DNA of 64,000 nt from Physcomitrium patens (GCF_000002425.4 NC_037271.1:14970237-15034236); one strand, 5' to 3'. Positions 26,882-40,558 are shown, counted from the stretch's first letter. Notes: generated by a model not told the origin, from the letters alone. Numbers and translations are program-made.

Positions 26882-27995
26882 GTTTGAAATATCATATGTT
26901 TCAGGCATTAATGCAAGTATAGGTTGTTGTCTTGGTGGTGAATACCTTGTCTAACAATCAACTTTTATCTTCAATGGTTCTTAGTCTTGGAAATGTGATA
27001 GTCGCTTCTTTTCTACAAGGGCAATCTTTACATATTGTGACCCTATTCAATGGTTCATGCTTGTGGTTTGAATTGTCACACCACATATATCTCTCTGCAA
27101 ATCCTTTTGATCCTTTAATTGTCTTTGATGAACTTGCTATCTAGGATTTCTTTAACTCAATCATTTCTACCCTCAAATCTTGTATGCCTTTGATTAATTC
27201 TTCAAGAATATGATCCTTTATAGTCTTAATTACCTTTTGAAGTGATACTAGATTTTGAAATGTAGACCCTGGTTCCAACCTTGATATTGAACCACGAGTC
27301 TTAATCTTCTGTTGCTTAGCCAAAAGTTCCATCGTCTCCTTTATTAGCCTCCAATTATTTGTAAAACCACTCTCAAATGCCTTTTCTACTAGATAAAAGA
27401 GCACCTTGTCTTCTAAGTATTCATCAGCTGGTTATAAGAATAATCCAATTTTCCTTGTTTCTAAGAGCTCCCTTTCTTACCATATTAATTGCCCAAACTT
27501 AGTCTCAAATTCTTTGATTAATTTATTTAGAGCCATTTGATTCCCTTGCCTTTGCTCAATCCATTCCAAAAAAAGTTTGTTTTGTCATTCTTTTTGAATC
27601 TTCTTCAAAAAATTTATCTTTTAAAAGTTCTTCAAATTTCATTTACAATATAGCCTTACTATGTAACTCTTACACCCTCTCTCTGATTTTTGGTACCATT
27701 GCCAAATCAAAGGTGGTAATCATCTTGATTTTTGAAATTTAATGCACCTCCATTTCACATGTAAAAATCATGTAGAATTTAGTGATGTTCCTCCCATCAA
27801 ACCTTCCAATTTTATCCACCACTACTTGTAAAGCTTTGGTGGTATTTCTATCCTTCTCTCTAGCCTTTCTTCTATAAATTGAGCAAATTCCCTAAACAAA
27901 TCATGGGCATCCATCCCACTTGGTAATGCAAACCTAGGATTTTGATCCTCTATTTTAACTTGTTGATATAATTAGTACCTTAAGGCTTTCTCAGT
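26882..27995 (-). pseudogene. Retroelement gag-like remnant
   Basis: Read on the minus strand, frames with repeated stops and shifts encode a gag-like order. A GRFDGRN segment near 27800 comes first, then FDLAMVPKIRERV, then a KFFEEDSKRMTKQTFF stretch. Next is an open frame (27404-27141) containing VLFYLVEKAFESGFTNNW and a Lys/Glu-rich coiled-coil-like C-terminus. The sequence upstream on this strand is the LTR-like block at 28000-29030, so LTR plus gag may belong to one truncated element. No protease or polymerase follows in this orientation. Family assignment is by general resemblance only. Confidence 0.5.
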
Positions 27996-27999
27996 GGAA

Positions 28000-29030
28000 G
28001 CACCAATATGCCAAGGTAGAGAGAATTTGCTTTAAAAAAGTATTAGGCTCTTGGCTATCACTAATTGTTCAATCAAGCCTTGAGATAAGAAAGACCAATT
28101 TTTTGTATATATGTCACTTTTAGGAGTAATTACACCAAACATGTAAGTCTTAAGTTTCCAAAAACACCCAAAATATAATAAAAATTTCTAAATCTTTATA
28201 TATCTTTATGGAGTATTATTTCCAAACTTCAAAAACTCATATCTTTCAATTGGACCGTTCAAACACACTCAAATTTTACATGAAGTACTGATGTACTTCT
28301 AACAACTACTGCAAGAATTTTCAATTGCAAATTCATTGCAGATCTTGAGATGTCTTGAAAATCCTACTATTTGCTTTAAATCCTTGACTTTATACACCTA
28401 TGTAAAATTTTCTTTATATTTTACAAATTAAGCACTCAAATGCCACAAAATTTAAATATATAGCTTTTTAACACAATAATCTATCTTCTCCAAGAGATTT
28501 GAGCCAAAAATTCGTCCAAAAACTCAAGATATGGCTCCAACCATTACTATGAACAAAATCACTCACTTACTACCTTTGATTTGGATGCATTGACTTCAAC
28601 TCTTTATAACTTCTTTATTCAAACTCCAAATTCATCAAAAAGTATATAAAAAGTGTAGCCAAAAAAATAATCTCTCTAACTCTAGTTGCTGATCCATCAT
28701 TGCTCTCTGTAAGCGTATGTTATATTCCAAAGAGTGACAATAGGTATGAAATTGATACCTTAACTCCTTCATAAAAACTCCAAATCACACAAAATTTGTA
28801 CCTAATCCATATCCAAAAACCTAAACTTATTGATCCTAGCATCCAAAGTTCAAATGGCCTCAAAAGAGAAACCCCAATCCCTAATAAGGCCTCAAGCACC
28901 CTCTTTGAAGTCCATTGGGCATGGCCGTCGACCAATAGGGATGAAGATTCTTATTCCTTGCCTTCATCTAACCATACCTTGCTTTTATCCCTCCCAATAG
29001 GCCTCTTACTAGTTTAGACTTTCATCTTTA
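28000..29030 (-). repeat. LTR-like repeat, copy 1
   Basis: The minus-strand sequence matches 47340-48500 (plus strand) over about 1 kb with many small differences. Shared stretches include a CCCAATGGA(C/T)TTCAAAGAG block (about 28905-28925 and 47438-47458) and a CACTCTTTGGAA block (about 28725-28737 and 47635-47647). It is followed on the minus strand by a gag-like remnant, and preceded by a copia pol remnant. This arrangement suits a long terminal repeat, but the ends are not defined. Confidence 0.55.
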
Positions 29031-29229
29031 GACTCCAACCTTTTCTTAAGCTTTATATTAAATATCTAAATCCTACATAATATAAATACTATAATCAAAA
29101 TAGATAAATCTCCAAATAAATTTTCTTATAACAAATCTCTTTAAAATTACTTACTACGACTCTAATCTACATTAAGACTTATAATTATAATATATGTTTT
29201 AATTATTTTTTTTATACTATTAGCAACTA

Positions 29230-32200
29230 CAATACAATAGCACCTTAGTGGCTTAGTGAATATATTTGCCACATGTTCTAGAATTAAAACATATTTAAGA
29301 TCAATATCTCTAGATTTTATCTTTTTTCTTGTAAAATGGTAATGTTCTACAAGTATCTAGTGTGTCAATTCATACCTAGGGTTTTTGCTATCTTGATGCT
29401 TTTGGCATTGTCATAATAGATGTTGATAGGTTGTTCGATATTGACGTATAAATCTTGAAGAAGAATAGTAAGCGACAAAGTTTTTCTTGATGCATCTAAT
29501 AGAGCTCTATATTTTGCCTTTGATGATGATAGTGCCATTGTGGGTTATTTTTTTGAGAGTCATGAGATAGATGATATTCCAATATTAAATACAAGCATAG
29601 TGGTGGAATAAATCTGATCTAAGTCACCCATCCAATTTAAGTCTACATATCATAAAAGTTGAGGTTTATAGTCATTGTACTACAAGTTGTCAAAATCTTG
29701 TATAGTTTTGATGTATTGTAGTATTTTTTTAAATGTAAGTAGATGTCACTTTTTTGGTCACACTATAAATTTACTAACTACTCCAATTGCAAATTGTATA
29801 TTAGATTGCATACATGTAAAGTATAGATTTTTTTTACAATGCTTTTGAATTATGTTGAGTCAACCTCTTCTTCTCTATGTCTAATTTTAATTTTCTCTTC
29901 TCTTGTTTGATGTTGCTACTAGGAAACAATCTTTTATGCCAAAGGTTTCTAAGATGCTTTGAATATACGACCTTTGGATTATAAAGATTCTCTCCTAAAC
30001 TTGTACGCATTCTAATTTTTGATATAAAGTGATGACTCTTTTTAAGAGCTTAGACATTTTGAATTTTTCATAAAGTAAATTTTTAAAACACATATATTGG
30101 CTGTGCAACTATCAATCATTAAGAAATCATCTATATAAAATGTGATCAGAATATCTATACCTCCTTTGGCTCTTGAGTATAAGTTATAGTCACCTATTTC
30201 TTATTCGAAACCTATAATCTTTTAATATGAATCTATTTTTTTTGTATCATGCATATAGTAGTTGTTTCAATTCACATAAAGCCTTTTTTAATCTATACAC
30301 TAAACGTTCTTTTTTCAATACTTCAAAACCTTAAGATTGAATAATATAATTTTCTTTTTCTTATATTTCTAAGTAAGAAAGTTATTTTTACATCCAAATA
30401 ACATAACTTTTAGGGGTTTTGAAGACCAATAGAAACTATTGCCTTAATAATTGCTCAATTAAGTATTTATACAAATATTTCTTTATAGTCTTCTCTTCTT
30501 ATTATTCAAAATCTCTTTCTACTAAATAAACATTTATTTTTTTTGTAACATGCCATATGTATTCAATTTTTTCTTATGCACATATTTTATTGAGATTGTA
30601 AACTTACTTGGTGGTAGAGATATGAGAAGCCATGTTTGATTCTTTTGGATGGATTTAATCTCTTTAATCATTACTAGAATCTAACTTAATTAAGCTGTAG
30701 CCTTTAAAAATATGGTTGGCTTGATTTCAAGTAGAGTCAACAATCTTACAAAGTAATCTGAAAGCCAATTAAAACAATAGATTAATCAAATTATCATTGG
30801 CACTATCTATAAAAAACTTGCGGTTTATTAGGATGATATTGTATCTAAAATTAAAGGTGATGTTGACTTTAATTTTGTAGTAATTGGTACAGTAATTGAC
30901 ATGTTATTTCTTACATTAGAGGTGGGCCATTCTTCAAGGTTATTACTTGATAAATAATTATAAGAATGATGTGAAGAAATTTGTGCAGGTATTGCATTTG
31001 AAATCAAATTATCTGTCAAATATTGTAGTTGCTTTTCAATTGGTTGTATTGGTTTTAATATTAAGTAAACACCAATTTTAGATATAAGCAAGACATCTAA
31101 TAGGAAGGGCATGAATTGTGGCTCTAAAGCTCATTTTGACAACTGACTATTGATTAATAATAAAAGATTGTTGTATAGTGTGTTATATGACGCATAATCT
31201 AAAGCAGATTTACTTGTATTTAAGTTATAAAACTTTATATTACTAAACACTATGTCTCTAAAAATTGTGATCTTTTTTTTGATGTGGATGAATAAATGAG
31301 AAAACCCTTGATATAATTATTATATCCTACCATGCTTCTACAAATTAGTCTAGATTAGAATTTATTTCCTGCATGCAATCTAATATGAATGTAAGATTGA
31401 TAACCAAAAATCCTAAGATGATTCATTTTTGGCTTGGCTCTAGCAAAAGCTTCTTCTAAAAATTAGTTTTGATTATTTATTCTTATTGAAGTTCTATTGA
31501 GTAAATAAAGTGCAGTCTTTGTTGCCTTCGGCCATAAAAAGTTGGATACTCTTCTTTATAATAAATGCATAAATTTCTTCATCATTCTATGAGATTTAAA
31601 AAATCTTTTAAAAATTCCTAAAATAAATTCTCCGCTATTATCTATTCTTATAGAATTCATTTGATGTCTACTATGTTTTTCTATCATGGTTATAAATTTA
31701 ACAAACTTGCTAAGTGTTTGTTTATTTTTTTTAAGAAAATAAATCTAAATCTTTTGTATATAATCATCAAAAAATATTTGGAAGTATTTAATGCTTGAAA
31801 GAAAAGTCATTGACAATGGACCACAAAAATTGGAGTGGATTAATCCTATCAACTCATTTGAGCTTGATATTCTATCTTTTGATATTAGCTCTCTTGTATG
31901 TTTACTTTAAAGGCAATGACAACATATTGTTTGTTTTACCTCAAAGTTTGGTATTCCAATGACAAGTTATTTGAGCCTAATATAGCTAGTATTAAGAAGT
32001 CAATATGGCTAAGGTAATAATACCATAAATAGAAAAGATAATCTATTATTATTGAACTTAGCTCTACTTTTTAGATTTTGATTTGAGAATCTTTTTCCAT
32101 ACTAAAAGTAATATCATATTTTAGACTTTTAGACCTATTTTTTGTGATTAAATTGTAAAATTTTGACAAAGGATCTCAATATTCAACAATGATTAATTGC

Positions 32201-32720
32201 AATAGATTTATTTTAGTTAGTTCAACTCATTTAATTCTCCCAAAAATTAAGATATGATTTTTGTTTCTAATATATTGTTCTACAAATAAGAGGTTTTGAT
32301 TTAATCCTAAAACATATAGAATATTTTGGAGACTATTTATTCCTTTAGTGGAACCACGTAGAATAACATCTCCATGACTTTATACAATACATGTCTTTTC
32401 ATATGCCTTGGCTATTGAAATATGATTAACTTACCTTTCTAGTGATGAGAATACTTGCTGATATTTTGAAAAATGCTTTAATGCTCTATTATCTATTATT
32501 CAATTGTTATCATAGAAAGATGCTACCAATTATATTTGCAAAGTAATTTAAATATCATTTGAAGTAGAATATTGCTCATTAGATAAATTATCCAAATAGT
32601 AGTTATATGTATATGTATATATATATAGAGATAATGTCCAAAAAAGAATGATTCTATGGCTCAATAGTACATTGCTATGTAGCCAAGTTTTCCATAGCAA
32701 TGACAAACTTGCTCTTCTTG
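29230..32720 (-). pseudogene. Ty1/copia gag-pol remnant, heavily decayed
   Basis: On the minus strand, scattered motifs follow copia order. A degenerate nucleocapsid knuckle lies near 32665-32706. A pre-integrase region near 31915-31960 encodes IPNFEVKQTICCHC. GLIHSNFCGPL is near 31820-31855 and the integrase-core IRIDNSGEF at about 31625-31655. Reverse transcriptase gives KKALCELKQ (30268-30295) and the active-site variant TFYIDDFL (30115-30165). RNase H gives YYDNAKSIKIAK (29385-29420), and the pol C-terminus gives LEHVANIFTKPL (29243-29285). Stops and frameshifts separate nearly every motif, so this is old debris. Flanking LTRs were not paired. Confidence 0.8.
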
Positions 32721-33730
32721 AAACTCTAATCTTGTCTATCTAAAGTAATGATTTTTTTATAAGAAGCCTAGTCATTGAGATGAGGATATTGATACAAAGC
32801 TAGAGCTTCTAGATCCAAAAATTGGCCATAGTTGGTTTCTTAAAGCATTTCTAATTCTGAAAACCAATGCTTATTTGTAGGAGTATGATTGCAACTTTAT
32901 TTTAATCTCTTTCCTATGCAATCTATTACATAAACCAACTAAGGTGGAAGTGACTCTTTCAACTCAACATCCTCATAAATTTTTTAAACTTTATAAGCAG
33001 ATTTTTGAAGATCTAATCAATTACCACTATGTTTGAAGGTTGTTCATCTATGTCTTGCAAGTCATTGAGCAAGTCATAAACATATTGCAAAAATGAGGAG
33101 ATCGACATATCATCAAACATTTTTAAGTTTTATTTAGTATGACCTTAATATCAGCAATGGTATATATTGAGGACACATTTGTTATAATTTTCCATGCTCT
33201 AGCAAGATTGGAGATATGTAATATGTTAGGTTCCACATATTTGTTAGAGATAACTTAAAAAAATTTATTGATCTTATTTTCCTTCTATAAAGTTGCTTTC
33301 TTTTTTTATAGGATTGGAAATATTATTATAATTGCAGTAACAAATTTGGGGCTCTTTGGCCTTTCATTTCCAAATGCTTCACCTTCATTGCCACTCTCCT
33401 TTCCTCTATTGTTTCTTGATTGTCTGAGGTCTCGAATGCAGGAAGAATCTCCATTGTCAACTGGGGTTGTTTTTGGCTATAATGATTCCACAGACTTAAG
33501 TGTTGGATCCACGACCTCTCCAAAGATATTCTCTCTCAAAAATATTTTGAATAATATTTTTTTAGGCTTTGTAGTTCTTAGGCCCAGATAATATTTTTGA
33601 AGCAACTACAACAGAATCCATTGTTTCCATTTATGCCTTGCTACTGTGGATCTATTGACTTGCTCAAGTAACTTACACGTTATATTGTTGTACTTATAAC
33701 TCTCATACAAAAGACAACTCGAACCAAATA
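32721..33730. other. AT-rich spacer, probably 5' part of retroelement debris
   Basis: This lies upstream of the copia remnant on its strand and may include its gag, but I could not follow a frame. The open frame at 33268-33591 (plus) has no family features and no supported start. I see no gene. Confidence 0.4.
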
Positions 33731-34558
33731 TTCATTCATCCATTTTCACATCCATCCTCGACGTCCTCCTCCTCCTGCTAATGCTGTCGCATTTGTTGCC
33801 CCTCTTTGTTTCGCTTGGCTTTGAGTGGCAGCTCCACGAAAATCTCCCAAGGGGCAACGTGATCAAGGTCATTCGGTGATGGATGGATGGATGGGGAACG
33901 CCCACTGCATCTGGTGGATCAGAAACCAATGGGCAGCAGGATGCCGCCGTAATGAAAAAAGGAGGAGGAGAAGAAGCAGCAGCAGCAGCAGGAGACGAGG
34001 GGATTGAGGAGGAGGAGGGAGGTGACCATGGATGAAAACATGGAGCCCAGAAGAAGGGAAACAGGAGCCAACGCAGGGGACGGGGGCGGGGGAGGGGGGG
34101 AGGGCGTGGCCCAGATGTATTGTGGCTCGCTCCTGGCCCCCTCCCTGCCAGCGTGGCGCTCCCCCACAGGCCCTCCGGATACGATAGGGGAACTCGGGGC
34201 GCCTGCCGCAGCAGCATCTCTCTGAAGTGCCCCCACCCCTCGGGCATCCAAGTCGGGTCGGAGGTGTGAGGTTAGGATCCTGGGCCTTGCGCTGCCTGCT
34301 GATGGTGCAGTGGTGGTGTGCTCTGGTGCCTGCGTCTCCTCGTCATCCCCCCCCCCCCCTTCCCCGCCTCCGTGTCTGGGGGTCCTTGCTCTGCCCTGCC
34401 TGTCATTCATTCATTGCCCAGGTGCGATTCTCGCATCGAGTTGGGACGTCGATACGCCACCACCACCACCACCAGGGGCTGCTCCTCCCTCCATCACCAC
34501 CATCAGGTCGACCAGCACCAGCACCAGGAGGAGGTCGTCTGTCTGTCTGGGTGGTTCC
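33731..34558 (+). promoter_or_regulatory. GC-rich promoter/5' leader region of CAO
   Basis: A strongly GC-rich island contains GAGGAG and GCAGCAGCAGCAG repeats (33960-34020), a G-rich tract (34080-34105), a C run at 34347-34359 and CCACCACCACCACC at 34458-34472. Long overlapping frames on both strands reflect low-complexity composition. A frame continuous with CAO is open upstream to 34310 but has no ATG before 34559. The segment is read as promoter and leader. Confidence 0.5.
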
Positions 34559-37500
34559 ATGGCGCCGGGGCTGGGACTTGCCGCTGCCCCGCCGTCCATG
34601 CGCGTCGTGGAGAATCCGGGAGTGGGATTGTGCTCGACGACCCATTTGGAGTGCTGCAGCGGGGGTTGCTCTTCTTCCATTGCAACTGTGTTTCACTTGA
34701 ATTATGGTATGGCCGGTAAGGCTGTGTGGATAGGTTCTGGTACCCGGGACAGAGAAGTTGTTAGCGTGTGGAGGCGCTACGGCCATGGAAAGGACCAGGG
34801 GCGAGGGAAAAGAGTGGTGCAGTGCTTGGGGATGAGTGAGAGCTCCAGCAGGAAGGATCAGCAGGCGGGGATTGTGAGGATTTTTGACGTGGAGGATCCG
34901 CGTGGGGCTAGTTCGTCGCTGAAGAAGGGCACCATTGACGTGAATACTGCGTGGGAGCTGTTGCGCCAGGATGTGCTGTATCTGGATTGGAAGGCCCGGC
35001 AAGACGTACTCACAATTGTCCACGCCCACGACAAGGTCAGATTCCTGTTGCACTTGGGTGGGTTCTTCAATTTATGTAGTCTTTAGCGATGGACTCAATT
35101 GGGACCTTCTTGCGTCCTGCCTAGGTGATCACTTTTGCGAATGGGAATGTGTTAGGGTACATTGAGTTAAAAAAATGGCTTGCAACAGGTTGTTGAAGTG
35201 CTGAACCCTCTTGTGAGAGATGTCAAATCTGTCGAAACTCTTCGCTCCGAGCTCGCTGGACTGCAGGAGGAACTTTCCAAAGCTCATGCCCAGGTGCGAG
35301 TCAGGATTCCAGATCTGCTACTGTGTATTAGTATCATTGATACACATTTTACACCTCAATCCTAAAGCATTATCGTTACACTTGATACGAAGTACCCAAG
35401 ATGTGACAACGAGGACCTAGCATTACATTCTATCCATGGAACCCGCACCATTGTGAAGTCGAAGTTGTTTATCAAGGATACCCTGGAATGCAAAGGTCCT
35501 TCAAGCATACCCTAGTCTGTTGATTAGTAGTCACAGTAACCAATCGTCCTTCGTCCATTCGGGGTTCCACGATCCTTCAATCAAATGCTACGCCTTCCTC
35601 AACAGTGCAGTCATTGCTTTTCAGAATGACAAAGATAATATATCTGTGAGGCAGGTCCATTTGTCGGAGGCCAGAGTGGAACATACTCTTCGGAAGCTTG
35701 GTGAGATGGAATCACTGTTCAATACTAAGTTGCTGCAGAACCAAGGCAGAGAGCGAGGAAGTACTGTTCCTAAAGCTACCTCGGCCCTGCAACTGGCCCT
35801 TACGGGAGAGGCGGAGGCTGATTTAAGTGCACGTCCCAGAACTAACACGTCGAGAGCAAAATCCCTTGAAGTCTCTGGTCCCATAGGTCCTTATCCTGCG
35901 CAGTTGAAGAATTATTGGTATCCGGTGGCCTTCTCTGCCGACATTGACGATAAAACCATGGTGAAGACCACTCGTGACTTTTTGTCCAGTATTGTACATG
36001 CGTTGTGAATCTTTGTCTGGTCTTTCAACAGCCTGGCCATGAACTTATTTGTCGCTTTACCCTGGCTTAACGAAAGGTTGATCCTGTAATGAGCTGTATC
36101 AGGTGCCGTTTAATAGCTTTGAAGAAGCATGGGTTATTTTTCGAGGGAAAGATGGCCGTCCAGGATGCGTGCGAGATTCTTGCGCACACAGGGCATGTCC
36201 ACTATCGCTTGGGAAAGTTGAGGAGGGACGGATACAGTGTCCCTACCATGGTGAGTTAGTTTCAGTGATACTTTTGTATCTAGTCTCTCTAAACTAGAAG
36301 TCTATATCTATCGTCGATGTTGTTAACTGCACTTTGGGATTGGCATGTCAGGATTAAGCTTGTGTTAAAGATGTTGCAAGTTTTAAGAGTTGTAAGAGAA
36401 ATGGACCTGTATCCATCAGTGAAACCATATATGTTTTGCTGAGATAAGTAGAATCAATCGACTAGATATGCAGTATTGTCTTAAAACAGGTAATAGCTGA
36501 TTTGTAAAAGGTTGAGGAAACAGGATGGGAATACAACACATCTGGTAAATGCGAGAAGATGCCATCTACGAGGTTTGTGAATGCAAAGCTCGATTCTCTT
36601 CCTTGCATTGAGCAGGACGGCATGGTATGGATATGGCCTGGAAATGAAACCCCGTCTACAAATCTTCCTTGTTTGAATCCTCCATCGCATTATACTATTC
36701 ATGCACAGGTGCGTTCAATGTGTGCAAGTATGCCTTCTTTATGATCTTAGCTTCTTGCTGGAAGTGCTCAATCAATAACCTCCTTAAAATAATCGAATTT
36801 CATTTGAAGAATGAAATCACGAAAACGAAATCTAACTAACCAAGAGATGCTGTACAGATTACGATGGAGTTGCCAGTGGAGCACGGATTGCTAGTAGAAA
36901 ACTTATTGGATTTGGCTCATGCGCCTTTCACTCATACCACCACTTTTGCCAAGGGTTGGGATGTCCCTAAGTAAGTGTGATCGCATACGTATCTGTACTT
37001 CTGAGGTACTTGACATCCGTTGGTTTTCTGTTCCCCTTGTTCATTTCACAGAGATTAATTATACGCTTTACTCGGGTGTATGTGCTTTCAGCTTTGTGAA
37101 ATTTAGGACTCCAATTGCAGCTCTGCAAGGTACTTGGGACCCGTACCCCATAGCTATGGAGTTTAAACCTCCATGCATGGTGCTCTCCACCATTGGGTTA
37201 GAGAAGCCTGGCAAGCTAAATGGTTCTGATGTGGAAGCTTGTCCTACACACCTCCACCAGCTCCACGTTTGCATGCCTTCATCAAAGGGCAAAACGCGTT
37301 TGTTGTATCGGATGGCCTTAGATTTCGCCCCGTACCTCAAGCATGTTCCGTTCATCAAGTACTTATGGCAACACCTTGCGAACAAGGTGTGCTTTCCAAT
37401 ATTCATATGAATGAGAACTTTAAACATTGACTTTAGGAAAGCCGTCAAGTTTGAGTAGTGTAGTCTTGACCTTTTGGAGTCTTTCTTTGTGGAAAGAAAA

Positions 37501-37716
37501 TGAGGCAAATGTGTGGCATAGTGACCGAGATATTTAAGTTCGCTTCAGGTGTTGGGTGAAGACTTGAGACTCGTGGAAGGTCAGCAGGATCGGATGGAAA
37601 GAGGTGCGAACGTGTGGAACGTCCCTGTGGCATACGATAAACTTGGAGTCAGGTACCGAAGGTGGAGAATTGCAATAGAATCCGGAGATGAAAGAATTCC
37701 CTTCAGTTCCGATTAG
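34559..37716 (+). CDS. CAO: Chlorophyllide a oxygenase (chlorophyll b synthase)
   Basis: CAO converts chlorophyllide a to chlorophyllide b in the plastid using a Rieske centre and a mononuclear iron. Eight exons join in phase to 598 residues: 34559-35035, 35189-35293, 35655-35960, 36103-36250, 36524-36708, 36858-36970, 37092-37386 and 37549-37716. After a long transit region comes the regulatory A domain (FDVEDPRG to [15 protein letters not shown]), which in Arabidopsis contains a degron around the equivalent QDLLTI. A coiled-coil-like B segment follows, then the catalytic domain. Rieske ligands Cys323, His325, Cys342 and His345 sit in CAHRACP and CPYHG. The mononuclear site [12 protein letters not shown] (422-433) has His428 and His433, with Asp425 between them. 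The start is the first ATG of the frame; the transit peptide is unusually long and Cys/Gly-rich, so the true start is less sure. Confidence 0.96.
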
Positions 37717-38460
37717 GTGGAGGTTTGGAGGGGCTTTGCAGAGAAGCCCGAGTTATGCAACTGCACGCTGGAAGTTCCATTTGCAGGTTGAAGGCTGTCT
37801 TTTCCTCAAGGTAGCAGTTGTGCAGACTCTCAACTATCATTCAAGCGTACCCTATACTGTTATATTGTTGCATGGATTCCTGATGCACACTGCTTTGGAG
37901 ATGGGTCCTTTTGCCACTGAGCAAGCAAGCAGCGGCGACAGGCCAGCAGTGTGCTTGTACAGTTGTATCATGTGTTGGAGTGCGAAGAAGAGACCCTTAT
38001 GTTTTTTCATAAAAGAAATTATTTTCTCTTCTCATTCGGGATTGTAGCAGTACGCTGGCTTCACTAGGTGGTAACGGAAGCAGATAGTAGAATTATATGC
38101 CAGCAGTCCTCTGTTTGTTGGCTGCTGCGAGAATAGTGCTTAGAGATCTTCCATGCCTCTACTGAAGTATACGTAGTATTCTATCGGCATCTGTACTTGT
38201 TTCCTGGTGGAATGTCTCGGTTTCCATGTCAGATGCTTCTTTGATTGATACTCTGGTGTTCAGATGCTGCACGATACATGTTGATCTAACTGCGTCAGTT
38301 GTTTATAAGAACATGATACGAGGGTTATACTGCCCTGGTGTCGTAATGTCCTCAAAAGCCTTTGCACCTCTTCTGATGTGTGGAATTCCGCCACTGTTTT
38401 TGCAATTTTTGTGTTGGGATCAGTGTGTTGTGTGAGGCATCTCTCTCAGGTTCTGTTTCT
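37717..38460 (+). other. Probable 3' untranslated region of CAO
   Basis: Composition stays moderately GC-rich for about 700 bases after the CAO stop, before turning AT-rich. The short open frames here lack features. It probably holds the 3' untranslated region. Confidence 0.4.
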
Positions 38461-39041
38461 GGATGAACGGTTGAAATTCTCAAACGTTAAATATTGAGGA
38501 TTAAGGATGGAAATGTGACCCAGTCAAACTTGCAAAATTCTAGTTGATTTCTGCTGCCAGCAGTGCCATCGCTAACTATTATGCAAAAATCAACTGTAAA
38601 TTACACCTCGCATTTCCAAATTTCCTGGACAGACACCGAATTGGCAACACGGTTTACTTAGTCTTCTTCTCATTTTTCTATCTAAAAATATTAAAAAATC
38701 TATAGCTATTTTTAAAATCATTATCATTTTGAAAAATAAATTACGTTTTGAGAAAATTAATGGTAATATTTTTCGTATTATATAAATAAATATTATTGAA
38801 AATTGAAGGATCATACCACCTTGCTATTTTTTATTTATTTTTTTTTTTTTCTATTTACTATCATTTGCATATAACTTCTTATTAAAAAATTACAAAGAAA
38901 ATGATCTTGGCCTTTTATACTAATAAATGTACAGGTTGTATTTTCTAAATCTTTTTATTAGTAGTACAAGTTTCAATCACTACATCAAAATTTTGTTTGC
39001 TCTTCTAATGGTGTGGATATTATGTTACTGAATCTTTTTTA

Positions 39042-39077
<36 letters not shown>

Positions 39078-40520
39078 TTATTTTCACAATAGAAGATAAA
39101 TTACTATAAATTTAATATAAATAGATAATAATTCAGCATAGTTTTTACAAATTACAAAAAATAATTACAAACTTTTTTTAACTTTTAAATTTGTTTTTAT
39201 GATTATTTATTTTATATATATATATATATATATAGGGAGTTGTTAAAGGCACACCCTCCCTTGCCATCTCATGATTAATTCTGTCTCTATCCCTAACCTA
39301 GAACCTTCATACTCCCTCTCTCCCTCCTCTTTCTATTCACAAAACACCCAACCTACAAAATCTATTTGTGCACCTCAAGCATGGTACAAATATATATTGA
39401 ACTCAAAAATAATACAGTCACAATTAAATAAGATGTAGTTGCTATTTACAAACGTCTCCTCAACCCCCACAAGACTATTTCCAATAATGTCAATAGTTGC
39501 TAGTAAGAAACTCTTGCACTTTTCTAGTTTGTTTCTGTAGATAACAATGTAAAGTGACTTTTTTTATGATTTTTTAAGATTTTTTTTTTCTTCTATCTCA
39601 CCAAGTATTTATTATTAATTTTAATATTTGTCTTAAAATTCCTTTCATTTCTTACTTTTAATATTAGTTTGTTGATTGAGTATGCTTTACACTTCTATTT
39701 TTAAAATTCTACATGAAAAAATGTATTTGTTTAACTTGTTTTACAAATTATACATATTTGGAGTTAATAATATTGAGGTGATTTATGTCCAAGTACTTTA
39801 AGAAAAATCTTGACGATTTAGAAATCAATAATCCTATTTCAATTCTATTTTCATTTTACTTTTAAAAACTATTTTATTTATTGACTTCTAAATTAATAAA
39901 ATAGATTATTACATAAAATCCTAACACTATTCTAAATTCTACTTGTACATTTAAGAAAAATGCACACAATAAAAATGATTACTAGTCATTACATCCTGAG
40001 GAAATATATGTTGCTAAAAAAAACCATAATAGCAATAATTAAATTAGTAGGAAAAAAAAATGCATTTTGTTTATACTCCTCTTTCTGATAATTATCAAGT
40101 TCTTGATCCAATTATTTTATCTTATTTTATTGAACTTTATACCTCATTATAAACGGTAAAAACCATTTAACAAAAAAAATTAAAAGTAAATAAGAAAGAA
40201 AAGAAAAGAGAAACTTGCTTAAAGTATCTTCTATTTCTGTTTTTCTATATACTTATCCAATAAATCATTATTAACAAACTTGTATAAAGGCTTATTATGT
40301 TTTGGATCAAATAATTATGTAATAAAATTTCATTTATTAAATATTTCAAAGTACAAAGAGTACTTCATGATTATTATTTTGAAAAAGATAATATCAGAAT
40401 AGAAAATATTGTGGTATTAGCCTTATTTGTTGCTAATTTAAATCCAAGGCACTCTTATTCAAACACAAACAACTTGTTGATTTAAGAGGTTTACATTTGT
40501 AGGTTTGTATGATTTTATAA

Positions 40521-40558
<38 letters not shown>

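Noticed and set aside
34403..35053. 216-codon minus-strand open frame over CAO exon 1
   Set aside because: It is the antisense shadow of the GC-rich CAO first exon and leader, with no ATG-supported start or family match.
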